Below, one piece after another: positions 16,189 through 26,208 of a stretch of 64,000 nt of DNA. A program made the translations under genes and the position numbers. How positions within the stretch are numbered: the stretch's first letter is position 1; every line of letters begins with the position of its first letter. The DNA lies in the NCBI GenBank assembly GCA_964512095.1, contig CAZEIH010000013.1, positions 1 to 64,000 of the forward strand, written 5' to 3'. The stretch comes from DTU013 sp964512095. Lineage in GTDB: Bacteria; Bacillota; Clostridia; Acetivibrionales; DTU013. The notes under the pieces were generated by a model. The model was given only the letters and a program-made list of their open reading frames with translations, was not told the DNA's origin and ran no database searches.

Positions 16189-17571
16189 CTACGGCAACTG
16201 AGACTTTACTACAGTATTGTACTTCCATCTCCCCGACATATAATAGATTAAAAGTATCAGAGTTGTACTCACTGTAGCTGCCGGTGCTGCAATACCCAAG
16301 CCCCACATACCCTTGTCCCATACGACTCCGAATAGGATCGCAAGAGGAATACGAAAAGCAAGTGAAGACGCAATTCCACCTAAAGCAGAGATAATGGTGT
16401 GTCCGGAGCCTGTTATGATACCATTCAGACAAAATGTAGCGGGAACAAATAGATAGTCAATGGAAAATATCCGTATATATTGTACTCCCGCTGCTATCAT
16501 TTCAGAGTCATCCCCAAACAGCGAAAGTATCTGCTCAGGAATCAGCTGTGTAATTGCAAATACAACAAGAGAGAAGGAAAAAGCAAGTATAAATCCGGTA
16601 TGGAGGGTCTTTTTCGCCCTCTCAATCAGACCAGCCCCCATATTCTGCGCAACCATTGCAGAAACCGACGAACCCACAGCAATAGCAGGCAGTATAGCAA
16701 AACCATTATACTTGCCCACTACACCAACAGCTGCCGATGCACTTACCCCCATGCCATTTGCAATAGCTGTAAGGACCAGAAATGAAAAATTAACAACAAC
16801 ATTCTGGATCGATATTGGTATTCCGACCTTGAGCAGCATTGAGAAACGTTCTTTGTAGAATTTGAAAGAGCTAAGCTTGAAATCAAATTCAAAATCACTA
16901 CGTTTCAAGTAGACTATACACGCTATCATACTTAGCGCTTGAGAGGCTATAGTTGCATAAGCTGCACCTGCTGCTTCCATGTCAAACACACCAACTAGAA
17001 GCAGATCCAGAAATACATTGACAATACACGCAATACCTACAAAAATCAAAGGTCTTTTACTATCGCCCAACCCGCGTAGGATTGCAGAGAATGCATTATA
17101 TCCAAAAATAAAAATCGTGCCTGCCAATGTAATATTCAGGTATTCCCTAGCTTGAGCGTATGCCTCAGGCGGCGTCTGAATCAGATGCAATATCTTATCG
17201 GACAATAATAGCATGGAAACCGTTAGAACAACTGCTGCTCCAAGTAGGAATGTAATTAGTGTACTTATGGATTCATTCATAGCCTTCTTGTTACCGGCTC
17301 CCAGATACTGAGCAATAACAACAGTTCCTCCCACGCTAAGCCCAATAACTATATTGGTCATTATGAAGGTAACCTATCCCCCGATATTTACTCCAGATAT
17401 CCCTTCCGAGCCAACATAATTGCCAACAATGAGCATATCCGCTACGTTGTAAAAGGTTTGAATCAAGTTTGATAGCATGAAGGGTAATGCAAACATAATT
17501 AACTGCTTTGCTACACTGCCCTGTGTGAGATCATTCTCCAAATTCTTCTTTTGCATTCTTACCCCAGCCAT
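16189..17571 (-). pseudogene. MATE-family efflux transporter broken by one in-frame TAG
   Basis: The reading frame from 17571 encodes an N-terminal piece (LENDLTQGSVAKQLIMFALP, LIQTFYNVADMLIVGNYVGS) that ends at TAG 17376-17374. The same frame continues at once with VTFIMTNIVIGLSVGGTVVI and the remaining helices to 16189. Intact it would be about 460 aa with 12 helices, normal for MATE transporters that use Na+ or H+ gradients to export drugs or metabolites. Family members have a Gln or similar residue at the stop position (IGG-Q-VTF), so a CAG-to-TAG change is likely. It could be a recent null, a sequencing error, or a readthrough site. The rest of the frame is undamaged, which argues for recency. 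Confidence 0.85.
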
Positions 17572-17643
17572 TTCTATTATAAAATATACTTAAATACTAT
17601 ATATTATAAATTGCTTATTTGCAATCCACTGTAATCCAAAAAT

Positions 17644-17671
17644 AAAGCAGAATATTCGCATATTCTGCTTT
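17644..17671 (-). terminator. Terminator of the sugar ABC operon
   Basis: AAAGCAGAATA pairs with TATTCTGCTTT; the minus strand continues with a T-rich run. It lies between the last permease gene and the MATE start. Confidence 0.8.
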
Positions 17672-17716
17672 TATATCCCAATGTTTCTTTCTGTCTCAAC
17701 TATCAAACATACGCCT

Positions 17717-18661
17717 CTATTCTTTGACTCCGCCTATTGATAATCCTGTTACGAAGTATCTTTGCAGGAATGGATATACTACAAGTATTGGTACTGCAGT
17801 AACTATGGTGATAGCAGCCCTTATACCTTGCGGTGTGGTTGTATTGCTACCTCCTGCAGCTGCTGAGGCATTTGCTCCAGTTCCCGCCGGCGTAGTATTA
17901 CCTGCACTCATAGCGTTGGCAAGTAGCTTCTGTAGCTCATATTGCAATGTGGAGAGATGCTGCTTTCCAGAGTTATAAATCATTGTGTCAAACCAAGAGT
18001 TCCACGATCCAACGGCGACAAAAAGTGCTATGGTAGCCATTGTGGGGACACAAAGAGGTAGGATAATCCTGAAGAAAATCCTGAACTCACGGGCGCCATC
18101 TATCCTTGCCGATTCAACAAAGCTTTCGGGTATGCTCCTTATATACGTTCGAATGACTATTAGATTGAATGCGCTTATAATATTCGGAATCCAATATACC
18201 GAAAAAGTGTTAATCATGCCGAGGTTCTTAATCAATAAATAATTAGGAATTAAACCCGCATTAAAGTACATTGTTAGAACGAAGATAGTAGTAAATGGTT
18301 TGCGTAGTATAAATTCTCTACGGCTTAATGTATATGCAAGCATAGACGTAAAGAACAGATTGGTGACAACGATAACTATCGTTTTCAATACGCTGATTAC
18401 AAATGCATTGTAGATTGTGTCCATTTTAAGCACGACACGGTAATTCTGCAGAGTGAATATCCTGGGCATCAAATATATTCCTCCCCTGACAGTATCCAAT
18501 CCGTCATTGAACGATATAGCGAGTGTGTTCAGCATTGGGTACAGCATAACTACACAAAGTAATATCATAATCAATGTGTTGAATGTTGAAAAAATTACGT
18601 TTTCAACATTAATTTTCTTACGACTAATTCTTAAATCTGTGTTGCCAATTTTTGGATTCAC
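17717..18661 (-). CDS. Carbohydrate ABC transporter permease, YtcP/LplC type
   Basis: 314 aa, about six membrane helices (first near 25-45). The EAA loop that contacts the ATPase is SFVESARIDGAREFRIFFRI near 178-198. The C-terminus YPFLQRYFVTGLSIGGVKE is typical of YtcP-like permeases. Residues about 243-278 form an Ala/Gly/Thr-rich stretch (AGNTTPAGTGANASAAAGG) placed before the last helix, where homologues have a shorter variable segment. It is the second permease of an importer whose ATPase is not here; these systems usually share a general ATPase such as MsmX. It starts 13 bp after the first permease gene. Confidence 0.88.
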   Translation of the reverse strand: MNPKIGNTDLRISRKKINVENVIFSTFNTLIMILLCVVMLYPMLNTLAISFNDGLDTVRGGIYLMPRIFTLQNYRVVLKMDTIYNAFVISVLKTIVIVVTNLFFTSMLAYTLSRREFILRKPFTTIFVLTMYFNAGLIPNYLLIKNLGMINTFSVYWIPNIISAFNLIVIRTYIRSIPESFVESARIDGAREFRIFFRIILPLCVPTMATIALFVAVGSWNSWFDTMIYNSGKQHLSTLQYELQKLLANAMSAGNTTPAGTGANASAAAGGSNTTTPQGIRAAITIVTAVPILVVYPFLQRYFVTGLSIGGVKE

Positions 18662-18674
18662 ACTGTCACCTCCC

Positions 18675-19634
18675 CTATATCAGTTTTTCTTCGCCGAGCC
18701 TACCGGATATGAAGTTTGCACCAGAAATCAATATTATACTTACTATAGTTTTGAATATGCCGGCAACAGTGGCAAGAGAATAGTTGCCCATCTGTAGGCC
18801 AAATTTCAAAACAAAGATGTCGATGGTTTCAGCCTTGTCAACAACAAGCCCATTGCCAAGGAAGTATTGTATCTCAAAGCCAGCCTCCAATATCATTCCT
18901 ATGCTCATGATAAGTAGCACAACTATAGTAGACTTGATGCCCGGCAGTGTTATATTCAACATTTTTTGGTAACGATTTGCACCGTCCATAACAGCAGCCT
19001 CATACAACGTTGGGTCTATTGCTGTCATTGCAGCCAAATAAATTATTGTATTCCAGCCAAGTTCTTTCCACAAGTGTGATCCTGCTACAATACCCCAAAA
19101 ATACTTGGGCTCTGCTAAAAACCTAACGGGTTCACTAACCAAATTTAGCCTCATCAATATGTCATTGATTATGCCACCGCTGGTAGGAGCAGACAACATT
19201 ATGGAAACCATGCCTGTTACTATGATCCAGGACAGAAAATGAGGCATGTAACTAATATTTTGCACAAGGCGTTTAAAGCCTGTGTGTTTAATTTCATTTA
19301 ATAATAAAGCTAATACAATTGCAAATACATAACCAAGAGCAAGTGTTAAGATGCTTTGTCCTAAAGTATTGAATATGTCTCTGATAAAACGTTCTCCATT
19401 AAGTCCCGAAAAAAGCTTTACAAAATTATCAAAACCAACCCACTTCTGTTTCCAAACACTTCTGATAGCAGGCTTATAATTCTGAAATGCCATCGTCCAG
19501 CCAGTAACCGGTACATATGAAAACAATACTTTGTACAGCAGGATGGGCAAACTCATTATCAATAATTCTCTCTGCGCTAATAACGTAGTCCAAAAACCTT
19601 TTTTTCTGGTAGTGGGAGCTAGAGTTTTGCTCAT
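18675..19634 (-). CDS. Sugar ABC transporter permease, LplB type
   Basis: 319 aa from the ATG at 19634, with AAGGAGG upstream. About six membrane helices; the N-terminal loop SYVPVTGWTMAFQNYKPAIR and the RSVWKQKWVGFDNFVKLFSG segment are LplB hallmarks. The EAA loop is DPTLYEAAVMDGANRYQKML. It pairs with the next permease to form the membrane channel for an oligosaccharide. It lies 62 bp downstream of the binding-protein gene, with a hairpin between them that probably reduces permease expression. Confidence 0.9.
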   Translation of the reverse strand: MSKTLAPTTRKKGFWTTLLAQRELLIMSLPILLYKVLFSYVPVTGWTMAFQNYKPAIRSVWKQKWVGFDNFVKLFSGLNGERFIRDIFNTLGQSILTLALGYVFAIVLALLLNEIKHTGFKRLVQNISYMPHFLSWIIVTGMVSIMLSAPTSGGIINDILMRLNLVSEPVRFLAEPKYFWGIVAGSHLWKELGWNTIIYLAAMTAIDPTLYEAAVMDGANRYQKMLNITLPGIKSTIVVLLIMSIGMILEAGFEIQYFLGNGLVVDKAETIDIFVLKFGLQMGNYSLATVAGIFKTIVSIILISGANFISGRLGEEKLI

Positions 19635-19658
19635 AAAAGTTTCCTCCTTATATCCATA

Positions 19659-19682
19659 AAAAGGGGACTTTCGTCCCCTTTT
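19659..19682 (-). terminator. Intercistronic hairpin between binding protein and permease
   Basis: AAAAGGGGAC and GTCCCCTTTT flank a 4-nt loop (GAAA on the minus strand), starting 15 bp after the binding-protein stop and followed by a short T-run. Partial termination or 3' end stabilisation here would give more binding protein than permease, a usual ratio. Confidence 0.8.
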
Positions 19683-19696
19683 CACGGAACTGGGTA

Positions 19697-21454
19697 TTAT
19701 TTGCCGCCACCCCAGTTTGCTATTCTATCTTGAATACCTTCGTTAATAACTCTTTCAACTTCCTTATAGTCAACCTTTTCTATCTCAGCGATATATTCAG
19801 CCCAAATAGCTTCAAACTCGCTAGAATTAGCCAGGATTGCTCTTGGCAGATACTTCAGAGACAGGTCAGTCAACTGCGTATTAGCCATCTGTGCGTCACT
19901 TCCATCAGGAAGAGTGATGTTCCAGCATGGATAGTATATTGGATTTTCCGGTGGCTGGTTGAGGAAGTCTCTCCAAGTCTTCTTGTTATAAGAGCTCAAG
20001 AAGTTCTTGTCGTATTCCACCAATGTTGCGAAGAATTCTTCCGGCTGATCGTCAGGACCGTATGCATTGCCGTCAGAGAATGAACCATTGCGCTTAGGAA
20101 GTACGTCGGTGAGTGCTTCAAGCTTGTTGGAGGCTCTCCATACGAGGTCTTTCTGTCCTTCACGCATTTCAGGAGTTCTGTAGAATCTTCCGTTATCGTC
20201 TACTAGATAATCTTCGCCTTCGATACCCCAGCTAAGGATCTTCTGCCATTCTTCTGAAAGCATGGTGTTCAAGAATGCTGCTGCTACGTCAGGCTGTTCA
20301 CAGGTTATGGAAATACCGAAGCCCTGGTTGATATTCATAACATCTCTGTCTGCATAGTAAGGAGTAGCTCCTTCGTATACAGGCATTGTTGATACCCAAG
20401 TACGATTGTCTTTACCTGCTGCTACAAGAGCGTCATATGCATTACCGAAGCTCCAACGCTGATCGTACATACCAAGCACACGGCCAGTAGCGAGTTTTGC
20501 AAGGTACTGATCAAGAGTCTGTGTAAAGGATTCTCTGTCAACAAGACCCTTTGCGTTCATAGCGTTCAAATACTGGTAGTACTGCTTTGCAACGTCTTTG
20601 TTTGCAAATATTTCAGCTACGTTATTTTTAACAAGTACTCCACCGTCATTGGGATGACCTGCCAAGTATTCAGGTGGATTTGTCATACCCCATTCTCTAC
20701 CGGTTACTGCCAAAACTTCGAATCCGATTGTAGGCAGTCCGTCGATTTTAGGATTCTTCTTTACATAATTCTCGATTAATCCAAAATACTTGTCAAGATT
20801 CCAGTTGTCAAGGCTTGGATAATTTGCATCTTCCAAAACAGCCTTCTGGAGCCAGAAGCCTGATGCACCATAATGCGTACCACCTGTGATATCACCGTAG
20901 AAACGGTTGTAGTTAGGAAGGATATAAATCTTCTTTTCGCCATCGCCTGCATCAAATGATAGACGGTTCCAATAAGGTCTTACATGCTCAAAAAGAACAC
21001 CTGCCCTATCGGGAGTCAGGTACTCATCCATAGGAATGAGGGCACCACCAAGAATAAAGCGGGCATTCAGGTCTGTTGCACCTACGAGATCAGGATACTC
21101 ACCACCTGCCAGCATAACACCTGTCTTCTGGTCAGCGTTGTCGGGAGTAACTATTTCATAGGTAAGTGTTACACCAAGTTTGTCCTTCAAAAGCTTGGTA
21201 ATCTTGTTTTCTGATGCCGGAGCTGATTTACCGGATGTCATCCACATGCTGAGTGTTACCGGGTTGTCAGGTGAAAGTACCGGCAGTCCGCCAGTCCCTA
21301 TAGGAGTCGTGCCAGGATCAGCTGGGTTTGCCGGGTTTGCTGGGTCGCTTGGACCAGGCTGTACCGGATCCGGCTGTTTGCCTTGTGTGTCGCCACATGC
21401 TACAAAGGAAAGAACAAATACTGCGACTAAAAAGAGTGTTAGAAACCTTTTCAT
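19697..21454 (-). CDS. Extracellular sugar-binding lipoprotein, LplA type
   Basis: 585 aa from the ATG at 21454, with a strong AAAGGAGG upstream. The signal peptide ends in a lipobox (LSFVAC, Cys about residue 20), so the protein should be lipid-anchored outside the membrane. A Pro/Asp/Asn-rich linker (about 25-60) leads to a large type 1 binding fold (LSMWMTSGKSAPASENKITK, VMLAGGEYPDLVGATD, GFGISITCEQPDVAAAFLNT). Its size and the permease pair place it with LplA/YtcQ-type proteins for complex oligosaccharides. The ligand cannot be read from sequence. The operon diverges from the YesN/YesM pair, which probably regulates it. Confidence 0.9.
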   Translation of the reverse strand: MKRFLTLFLVAVFVLSFVACGDTQGKQPDPVQPGPSDPANPANPADPGTTPIGTGGLPVLSPDNPVTLSMWMTSGKSAPASENKITKLLKDKLGVTLTYEIVTPDNADQKTGVMLAGGEYPDLVGATDLNARFILGGALIPMDEYLTPDRAGVLFEHVRPYWNRLSFDAGDGEKKIYILPNYNRFYGDITGGTHYGASGFWLQKAVLEDANYPSLDNWNLDKYFGLIENYVKKNPKIDGLPTIGFEVLAVTGREWGMTNPPEYLAGHPNDGGVLVKNNVAEIFANKDVAKQYYQYLNAMNAKGLVDRESFTQTLDQYLAKLATGRVLGMYDQRWSFGNAYDALVAAGKDNRTWVSTMPVYEGATPYYADRDVMNINQGFGISITCEQPDVAAAFLNTMLSEEWQKILSWGIEGEDYLVDDNGRFYRTPEMREGQKDLVWRASNKLEALTDVLPKRNGSFSDGNAYGPDDQPEEFFATLVEYDKNFLSSYNKKTWRDFLNQPPENPIYYPCWNITLPDGSDAQMANTQLTDLSLKYLPRAILANSSEFEAIWAEYIAEIEKVDYKEVERVINEGIQDRIANWGGGK

Positions 21455-21529
21455 AAAATCCTCCTTTTTTTTGCAGGGGTCAGGCCTTCTAAAAAGACGC
21501 AAAATACCAGTGTCTGTATCCCCGTCAAA

Positions 21530-21558
21530 TTGACTCAGACGCCTGCATATTGTATAAT
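21530..21558 (+). promoter_or_regulatory. Sigma-A type promoter for the yesN-like gene
   Basis: TTGACT (21530-21535) and TATAAT (21553-21558) with exactly 17 bp between, about 80 bp upstream of the response regulator ATG and divergent from the binding-protein gene. Confidence 0.8.
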
Positions 21559-21638
21559 TACATTATATTTAGAACACTGCATTAAGTAAATTATCAAATT
21601 GGGGCAAAATACTGGACATTTTTTGAGAGGTCATTCGG

Positions 21639-23222
21639 ATGCTTAAAATAGTTATTATAGACGACGAGCCATCCGTATTAGATGGTTTGCAGATTTTTCT
21701 TGGCTCAAGTAATATGTTTAAAATAGTAGGACAGGCATCCGATGGCAAAGCAGCTTTTACCGTTATCAAACAAACGCAGCCTGACATTGTCATATGCGAT
21801 ATTCGTATGCCAGGGTTGACAGGTCTGGAGCTTCTCGAAAAGGTGAATTCCGAAATAACTCCAATACCAAAATTTATCATGCTCAGTGGCTACAATGATT
21901 TTGCCTATGCCAGAAAGGCAATGCAGGCCGGTACCGTAGGATATATGACAAAGCCTCTGGACCCTGAGGAATTGGATATAGAGCTTACTAGAGTAGCAGC
22001 CATAATTGACAGTGAAAGAAAAATCAACCTGGATAACCTGGAGCTTATTCGGTATACTGCAAACCAGCTATATAATGATGTAATAAATGGAAAGTGTAAT
22101 GAAAAACTCAGCCGCAAAGCATGCTTCATTTTTGATATCCCAAGCAAAACCAACATGAGCATCATACGCTTCGTCACTATAGCCGATGGTAGTAAGCAAC
22201 CCAATACAGGTCTTGTTTCAGAACTTCTCGTGAGGATAGCAGGCACAAAAAACGAAAACCGCGTTTTTTATAATGGCAATGGTTCTTACATTATTATTGT
22301 ACATGAAGAAGATGAGGATTTTAAATCCCGCCGCATTCTTCCGGAGATTTGGTCAAGGCACCTGGAAGAAATAAATCTGGCGGATTATGGTCTACTGGAC
22401 TGCTGGGTTTTAATTAGTGGTGTAAGTAATTATGAAGTACTTAAGAATATAGCTGTTTGCAGTAAGCAGCTGGATCAACTCCATATGTACTGCATGCTAC
22501 ATCCAGAAAGCACCATCGTCAGCTACGATGCTCTGGAGGAAAACACCGTATTCCATAAGCAGGTAAGAACTGAAGAACGAAGCATCCTTCCTGATACCCT
22601 GTATGACAATGTAGTAGATGCCATGAAGGGAACCAATATAGATGAAGTTATCTCAGCTGTGAATAATTTTTTTAAAGAACTGTACAGAAATGTCTCTACA
22701 GATCTTATTTTTTCTGTTTGCCTATACAAATTGGCCGATGTTGTCAGGAAGACAGCCTCCGCCTTCGAGATAGAAGCCATTAACCAGATTTTAGATTTTA
22801 CTGCCTCTATCAGTATCAGGAATCCTAACTGTAAAAAGCTCGCCCAGTCAATGTGCAGCCATGTTTTTCAAAAGCTCAACAGCAACAAAGACATATCCTT
22901 GGTTATACTAGAGGACGAAATAATCGATTATATTAAGGACAATTCAACTATAAAAAACCTCAGTATACAAGTTATTGCAGAAAAATTTTCATTACCTGCT
23001 ATCATTATTAGTAAAATAATAAAGAAAAAAACAGGCAAGAAATTTAACGATTATATAAACTATTTACGCATTGAGTATGCTAAGATGCTTTTTGCATCTG
23101 AGGACTTGAAAATTACCACAGTATGTGATGAAGCAGGCTACTCCGATTACGGCTATTTTACTAAAAAGTTCAAAGAGCATACCAGCGTTTTGCCATCGGA
23201 TTACAAAAAAAAGTATTCATAG
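21639..23222 (+). CDS. YesN-type response regulator with AraC DNA-binding domain
   Basis: 527 aa. The receiver domain spans 1-120 with phosphoacceptor D54 (VICDIRMPG) and the conserved Lys in YMTKPLDPEE. A middle region of about 300 residues has no clear motif. The AraC-type pair of helix-turn-helix motifs is at about 425-525 (KKKTGKKFNDYINYLRIEYA, then KITTVCDEAGYSDYGYFTKK). It is followed 36 bp later by its YesM-type kinase and is divergent from a sugar importer operon, so it probably activates that operon when oligosaccharide is sensed. Confidence 0.9.
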   Translation: MLKIVIIDDEPSVLDGLQIFLGSSNMFKIVGQASDGKAAFTVIKQTQPDIVICDIRMPGLTGLELLEKVNSEITPIPKFIMLSGYNDFAYARKAMQAGTVGYMTKPLDPEELDIELTRVAAIIDSERKINLDNLELIRYTANQLYNDVINGKCNEKLSRKACFIFDIPSKTNMSIIRFVTIADGSKQPNTGLVSELLVRIAGTKNENRVFYNGNGSYIIIVHEEDEDFKSRRILPEIWSRHLEEINLADYGLLDCWVLISGVSNYEVLKNIAVCSKQLDQLHMYCMLHPESTIVSYDALEENTVFHKQVRTEERSILPDTLYDNVVDAMKGTNIDEVISAVNNFFKELYRNVSTDLIFSVCLYKLADVVRKTASAFEIEAINQILDFTASISIRNPNCKKLAQSMCSHVFQKLNSNKDISLVILEDEIIDYIKDNSTIKNLSIQVIAEKFSLPAIIISKIIKKKTGKKFNDYINYLRIEYAKMLFASEDLKITTVCDEAGYSDYGYFTKKFKEHTSVLPSDYKKKYS

Positions 23223-23258
23223 TATTATTATTTCTATATATTTTGTGTCAGGAGAGAC

Positions 23259-25058
23259 ATGGCTATGAAAAAATTCATGAGCCCACTGGATAATGTTAGT
23301 ATAAGACGAAAGTTCATCATAGTGTACATACTAGGTATATGTATGCCAGTAGTAGCAGGCGCTATTATATGGATGGGCTTTACTTCGCAGGAAATAAGAC
23401 AGAATACATTACACTACTTGGATCAAACCTATGAAAAAACAGCGAATGACTTTAATGTACTAACTCAAACTGCTATAAATGTAGCTAATCAAATAAACGC
23501 GGATGAATCGATTCTAAATGACCTATCAAAGAGCTTTACTTCACCAAAAGATCATTATGAGCTTTATTGGTCATATTTACGTGAAAGGTTTAATCTGTAT
23601 CTTGTTAGTAATCCAGAAATTGCCGGAATAACATTGTATATTGATGATCCTCATTTTATAAATACTGACTATTTTCGTACGCTTGACGATTCAGCGAGAA
23701 AAACAGAGTGGTTCATATCTGCATCCAGCAGCAGCTCAAATTTAATTGTGTACCCCAGCTCAACTATGATATCCATCACTCCATATGCAAACAGACTCAC
23801 AGTAATCCGTAAGATTAATTCTCCGAACTACCGTAATAATGCAACCAACTATCTGCTTATTGAATTGAGCCTTGATCGGATTATATCTGAACTAGATCAG
23901 GATAAGCTAAGCACAGATACATATATCACATATTCTGGTAACAGCATATTTTGGGGGCCAAAATATGTCCATACACCAGGAGAACAGGAAATACTGTATA
24001 TCCCTCCCGAAAGAAAATATTATATTTTTCAAAAGCCCATTGGTATAGGTCAGTATTTCAAAGGCTGGAAAATAACAGGCTTTTATGATAAAAATCAGAT
24101 CTTCAGCAGGCAGATAGTCGTCCTGATTTACTTTCTGGTAATAACCTTTTCACTGGCTGGCTTGTCGGTGATTATTATTTGGTTTGTACTCAAATCCATG
24201 CGCCATCGTCTTCTTGCTTTGTCAAGTCACATGAAAAATATAGGAGAAGATCATTTCGATCCCCTTCTACTGGATAACCCAGGTCAAGACGAGATTGGGT
24301 GGCTAATAAAGGCATTCAATAAAATGATTGCTGATATAAATGAGCTAATAAATGTAGTTTATAAGCTGGAAATGCAGAAAAAGGATATAGAGGTGGAGAA
24401 TATCAGGGCTGAATATAAGTACCTGCAAGCTCAAGTCGATCCCCATTTTCTTTTCAATACCCTAAATGCAATACTTGTGTTTTGCTATAAAAACAACTAT
24501 ACCGAGCTTTCTGCGGTTATTTCAAGTCTATCCAAGCTGCTCAAACGACTATTAACCTCAGGCAGTGATTTGGTAACGGTATCTGAAGAATTCGAATTTA
24601 TAGAAAAGTACCTTTCCATCGAAAAATTCCGTTTCGGGGGCAAATTCGATTACGAAATCCAAATTGCCCAGGAGGTTATTGATTTAAATATGCATATCCC
24701 AAAAATGAGTATCCAGCCCATTGTAGAAAACGCCTGTAAACATGGGCTCCAATCCTCCTTGGATGATAATCGAAAGCTTGATTTGCATGCAGATATAAAA
24801 TCCGGTTCACTTGTTATATCCGTAAGGGATAACGGTACAGGAATGAACGCTGAGAAGGTAATGTCAATACTTGAAAATACGGAGAACCCACAGATAGAAA
24901 ACATTGAGGGCAATAGCAGGAATGAATACAGCAGTGGTGTAGGCATCATGAATGTATACCGACGTATGATGATGAATTACAACAAAAGGTTTCATTTTTC
25001 TATAAACAGCCAGCCCGGACAGGGAACAGAAATAATCATGCGGATAGATGAGGACTAA
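23259..25058 (+). CDS. YesM-type sensor histidine kinase
   Basis: 599 aa. A membrane helix at about 20-42 and a second at about 287-312 flank an extracellular sensor domain. HAMP follows (RHRLLALSSHMKNIGEDHFD, about 315-365). The kinase domain starts with LQAQVDPHFLFNTLNAI, with phosphoacceptor H396, and ends in a HATPase_c domain (PIVENACKHGL N-box, DNGTGM G1, SGVGIMNVYRRM G2). The second of two ATGs (MAM) is equally possible as start. Its stop overlaps the stop of the convergent regulator gene by 4 bp. Confidence 0.92.
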   Translation: MAMKKFMSPLDNVSIRRKFIIVYILGICMPVVAGAIIWMGFTSQEIRQNTLHYLDQTYEKTANDFNVLTQTAINVANQINADESILNDLSKSFTSPKDHYELYWSYLRERFNLYLVSNPEIAGITLYIDDPHFINTDYFRTLDDSARKTEWFISASSSSSNLIVYPSSTMISITPYANRLTVIRKINSPNYRNNATNYLLIELSLDRIISELDQDKLSTDTYITYSGNSIFWGPKYVHTPGEQEILYIPPERKYYIFQKPIGIGQYFKGWKITGFYDKNQIFSRQIVVLIYFLVITFSLAGLSVIIIWFVLKSMRHRLLALSSHMKNIGEDHFDPLLLDNPGQDEIGWLIKAFNKMIADINELINVVYKLEMQKKDIEVENIRAEYKYLQAQVDPHFLFNTLNAILVFCYKNNYTELSAVISSLSKLLKRLLTSGSDLVTVSEEFEFIEKYLSIEKFRFGGKFDYEIQIAQEVIDLNMHIPKMSIQPIVENACKHGLQSSLDDNRKLDLHADIKSGSLVISVRDNGTGMNAEKVMSILENTENPQIENIEGNSRNEYSSGVGIMNVYRRMMMNYNKRFHFSINSQPGQGTEIIMRIDED

Positions 25059-26194
25059 CACTTCTGAGCATCATATTGGGTAGGCTTTTTATGTGTAATT
25101 TTTTCAAAATGCGAAAAAAAGTTATTATAATTATTGTAACCTACAGATAATGCTATATCTCTTAACTTCATATCGGTAGTCCTCATAAGCTCAATTGCTT
25201 TTTTTATCCTCAGTCTATGCTGATATTCATTTATACTGCATTCAAACTGCTTTATAAATGCCTCTCCGAGGTATCCGGCCTCCATAAACTTCATCTTTGC
25301 CAGCTGTGAAACACTAATGTCTTCATTAAAATTCTTATCTATATATTCCTTCACCTCATACAAATAGCTGCGGGAATTTTTTCGTCTATGCTCTAGCATA
25401 AGAGTAATGGCTCTAAAAATAATATCAGTTAAATACCTTTTCATTTCAATAAAATCTAGTGCTTCACTATTTCCCAGTGGCAGGACTGAATTCAGTCTAA
25501 TGTTTCTTTCAAAGGCAGTGCGAAGGGTGCGGTAAATGCAACTGCTCACTATAATACGCGCCTGAGAAAGGCATATCCCCTTATGCTCAAAAAAGTCAAA
25601 AAGCTCATTGACAAGCCTTTTTGCACTTGGAAAATCCATCAGTCCCAAAGTCTTTGTTAGCTCCTCATCAAAATCTTTGCCAAAGGATCTCCATTGCACA
25701 TTTTCGTCTGCGATTGCTGTATCTTTAGTATCTATGCTGTCATCATTATTCAACAGGCTTCGACCTGTTTTAAGGGCATCCATATCCTCCTGGGTAAATC
25801 CGTACTCTGTTAAAAATACACTATCAAGCTTTATCTTGATTTTTCGAAGCACAGAAATCATTTCGTCTCGGTCAAGGGGCTTGAGCAGATAGTCGAAGAC
25901 CTGACTCCTCATAGCCTGCTGTACATATGAAAAATCCGAATAGCCACTGAGGATAATAAACTCAAGATTTATATCCAGCTTTCGAGCTTCTCTTATTAGC
26001 TCCAGTCCGCTTAGTTGAGGCATACTGATATCGCTAATCACAAGATGAGGACGATGCTCCTCAATCCCTTCAAGGGCCTGGGTAGCGTTAGATGCTGTTC
26101 CGCAAAGTTCAAAATCCAGCTCACTCCAAGGTATCATTATTTTTATACCTTCTATCACAGATGGTTCATCATCGACTGCAAATGCTTTGTACAT
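25055..26194 (-). CDS. Second YesN-type response regulator with AraC domain
   Basis: 379 aa. Receiver domain 1-120 with phosphoacceptor D55 (LVISDISMPQ) and Lys in YLLKPLDRDE. The AraC output is at about 275-375 (LYEVKEYIDKNFNEDISVSQ, FECSINEYQHRLRIKKAIEL, then LSVGYNNYNNFFSHFEKITH). It faces the kinase gene tail to tail with a 4-bp stop-codon overlap and has no kinase of its own here. It may share the adjacent YesM, or answer to an unlinked kinase. Confidence 0.9.
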   Translation of the reverse strand: MYKAFAVDDEPSVIEGIKIMIPWSELDFELCGTASNATQALEGIEEHRPHLVISDISMPQLSGLELIREARKLDINLEFIILSGYSDFSYVQQAMRSQVFDYLLKPLDRDEMISVLRKIKIKLDSVFLTEYGFTQEDMDALKTGRSLLNNDDSIDTKDTAIADENVQWRSFGKDFDEELTKTLGLMDFPSAKRLVNELFDFFEHKGICLSQARIIVSSCIYRTLRTAFERNIRLNSVLPLGNSEALDFIEMKRYLTDIIFRAITLMLEHRRKNSRSYLYEVKEYIDKNFNEDISVSQLAKMKFMEAGYLGEAFIKQFECSINEYQHRLRIKKAIELMRTTDMKLRDIALSVGYNNYNNFFSHFEKITHKKPTQYDAQKC

Positions 26195-26208
26195 TCAAGT
26201 AACTCCTC

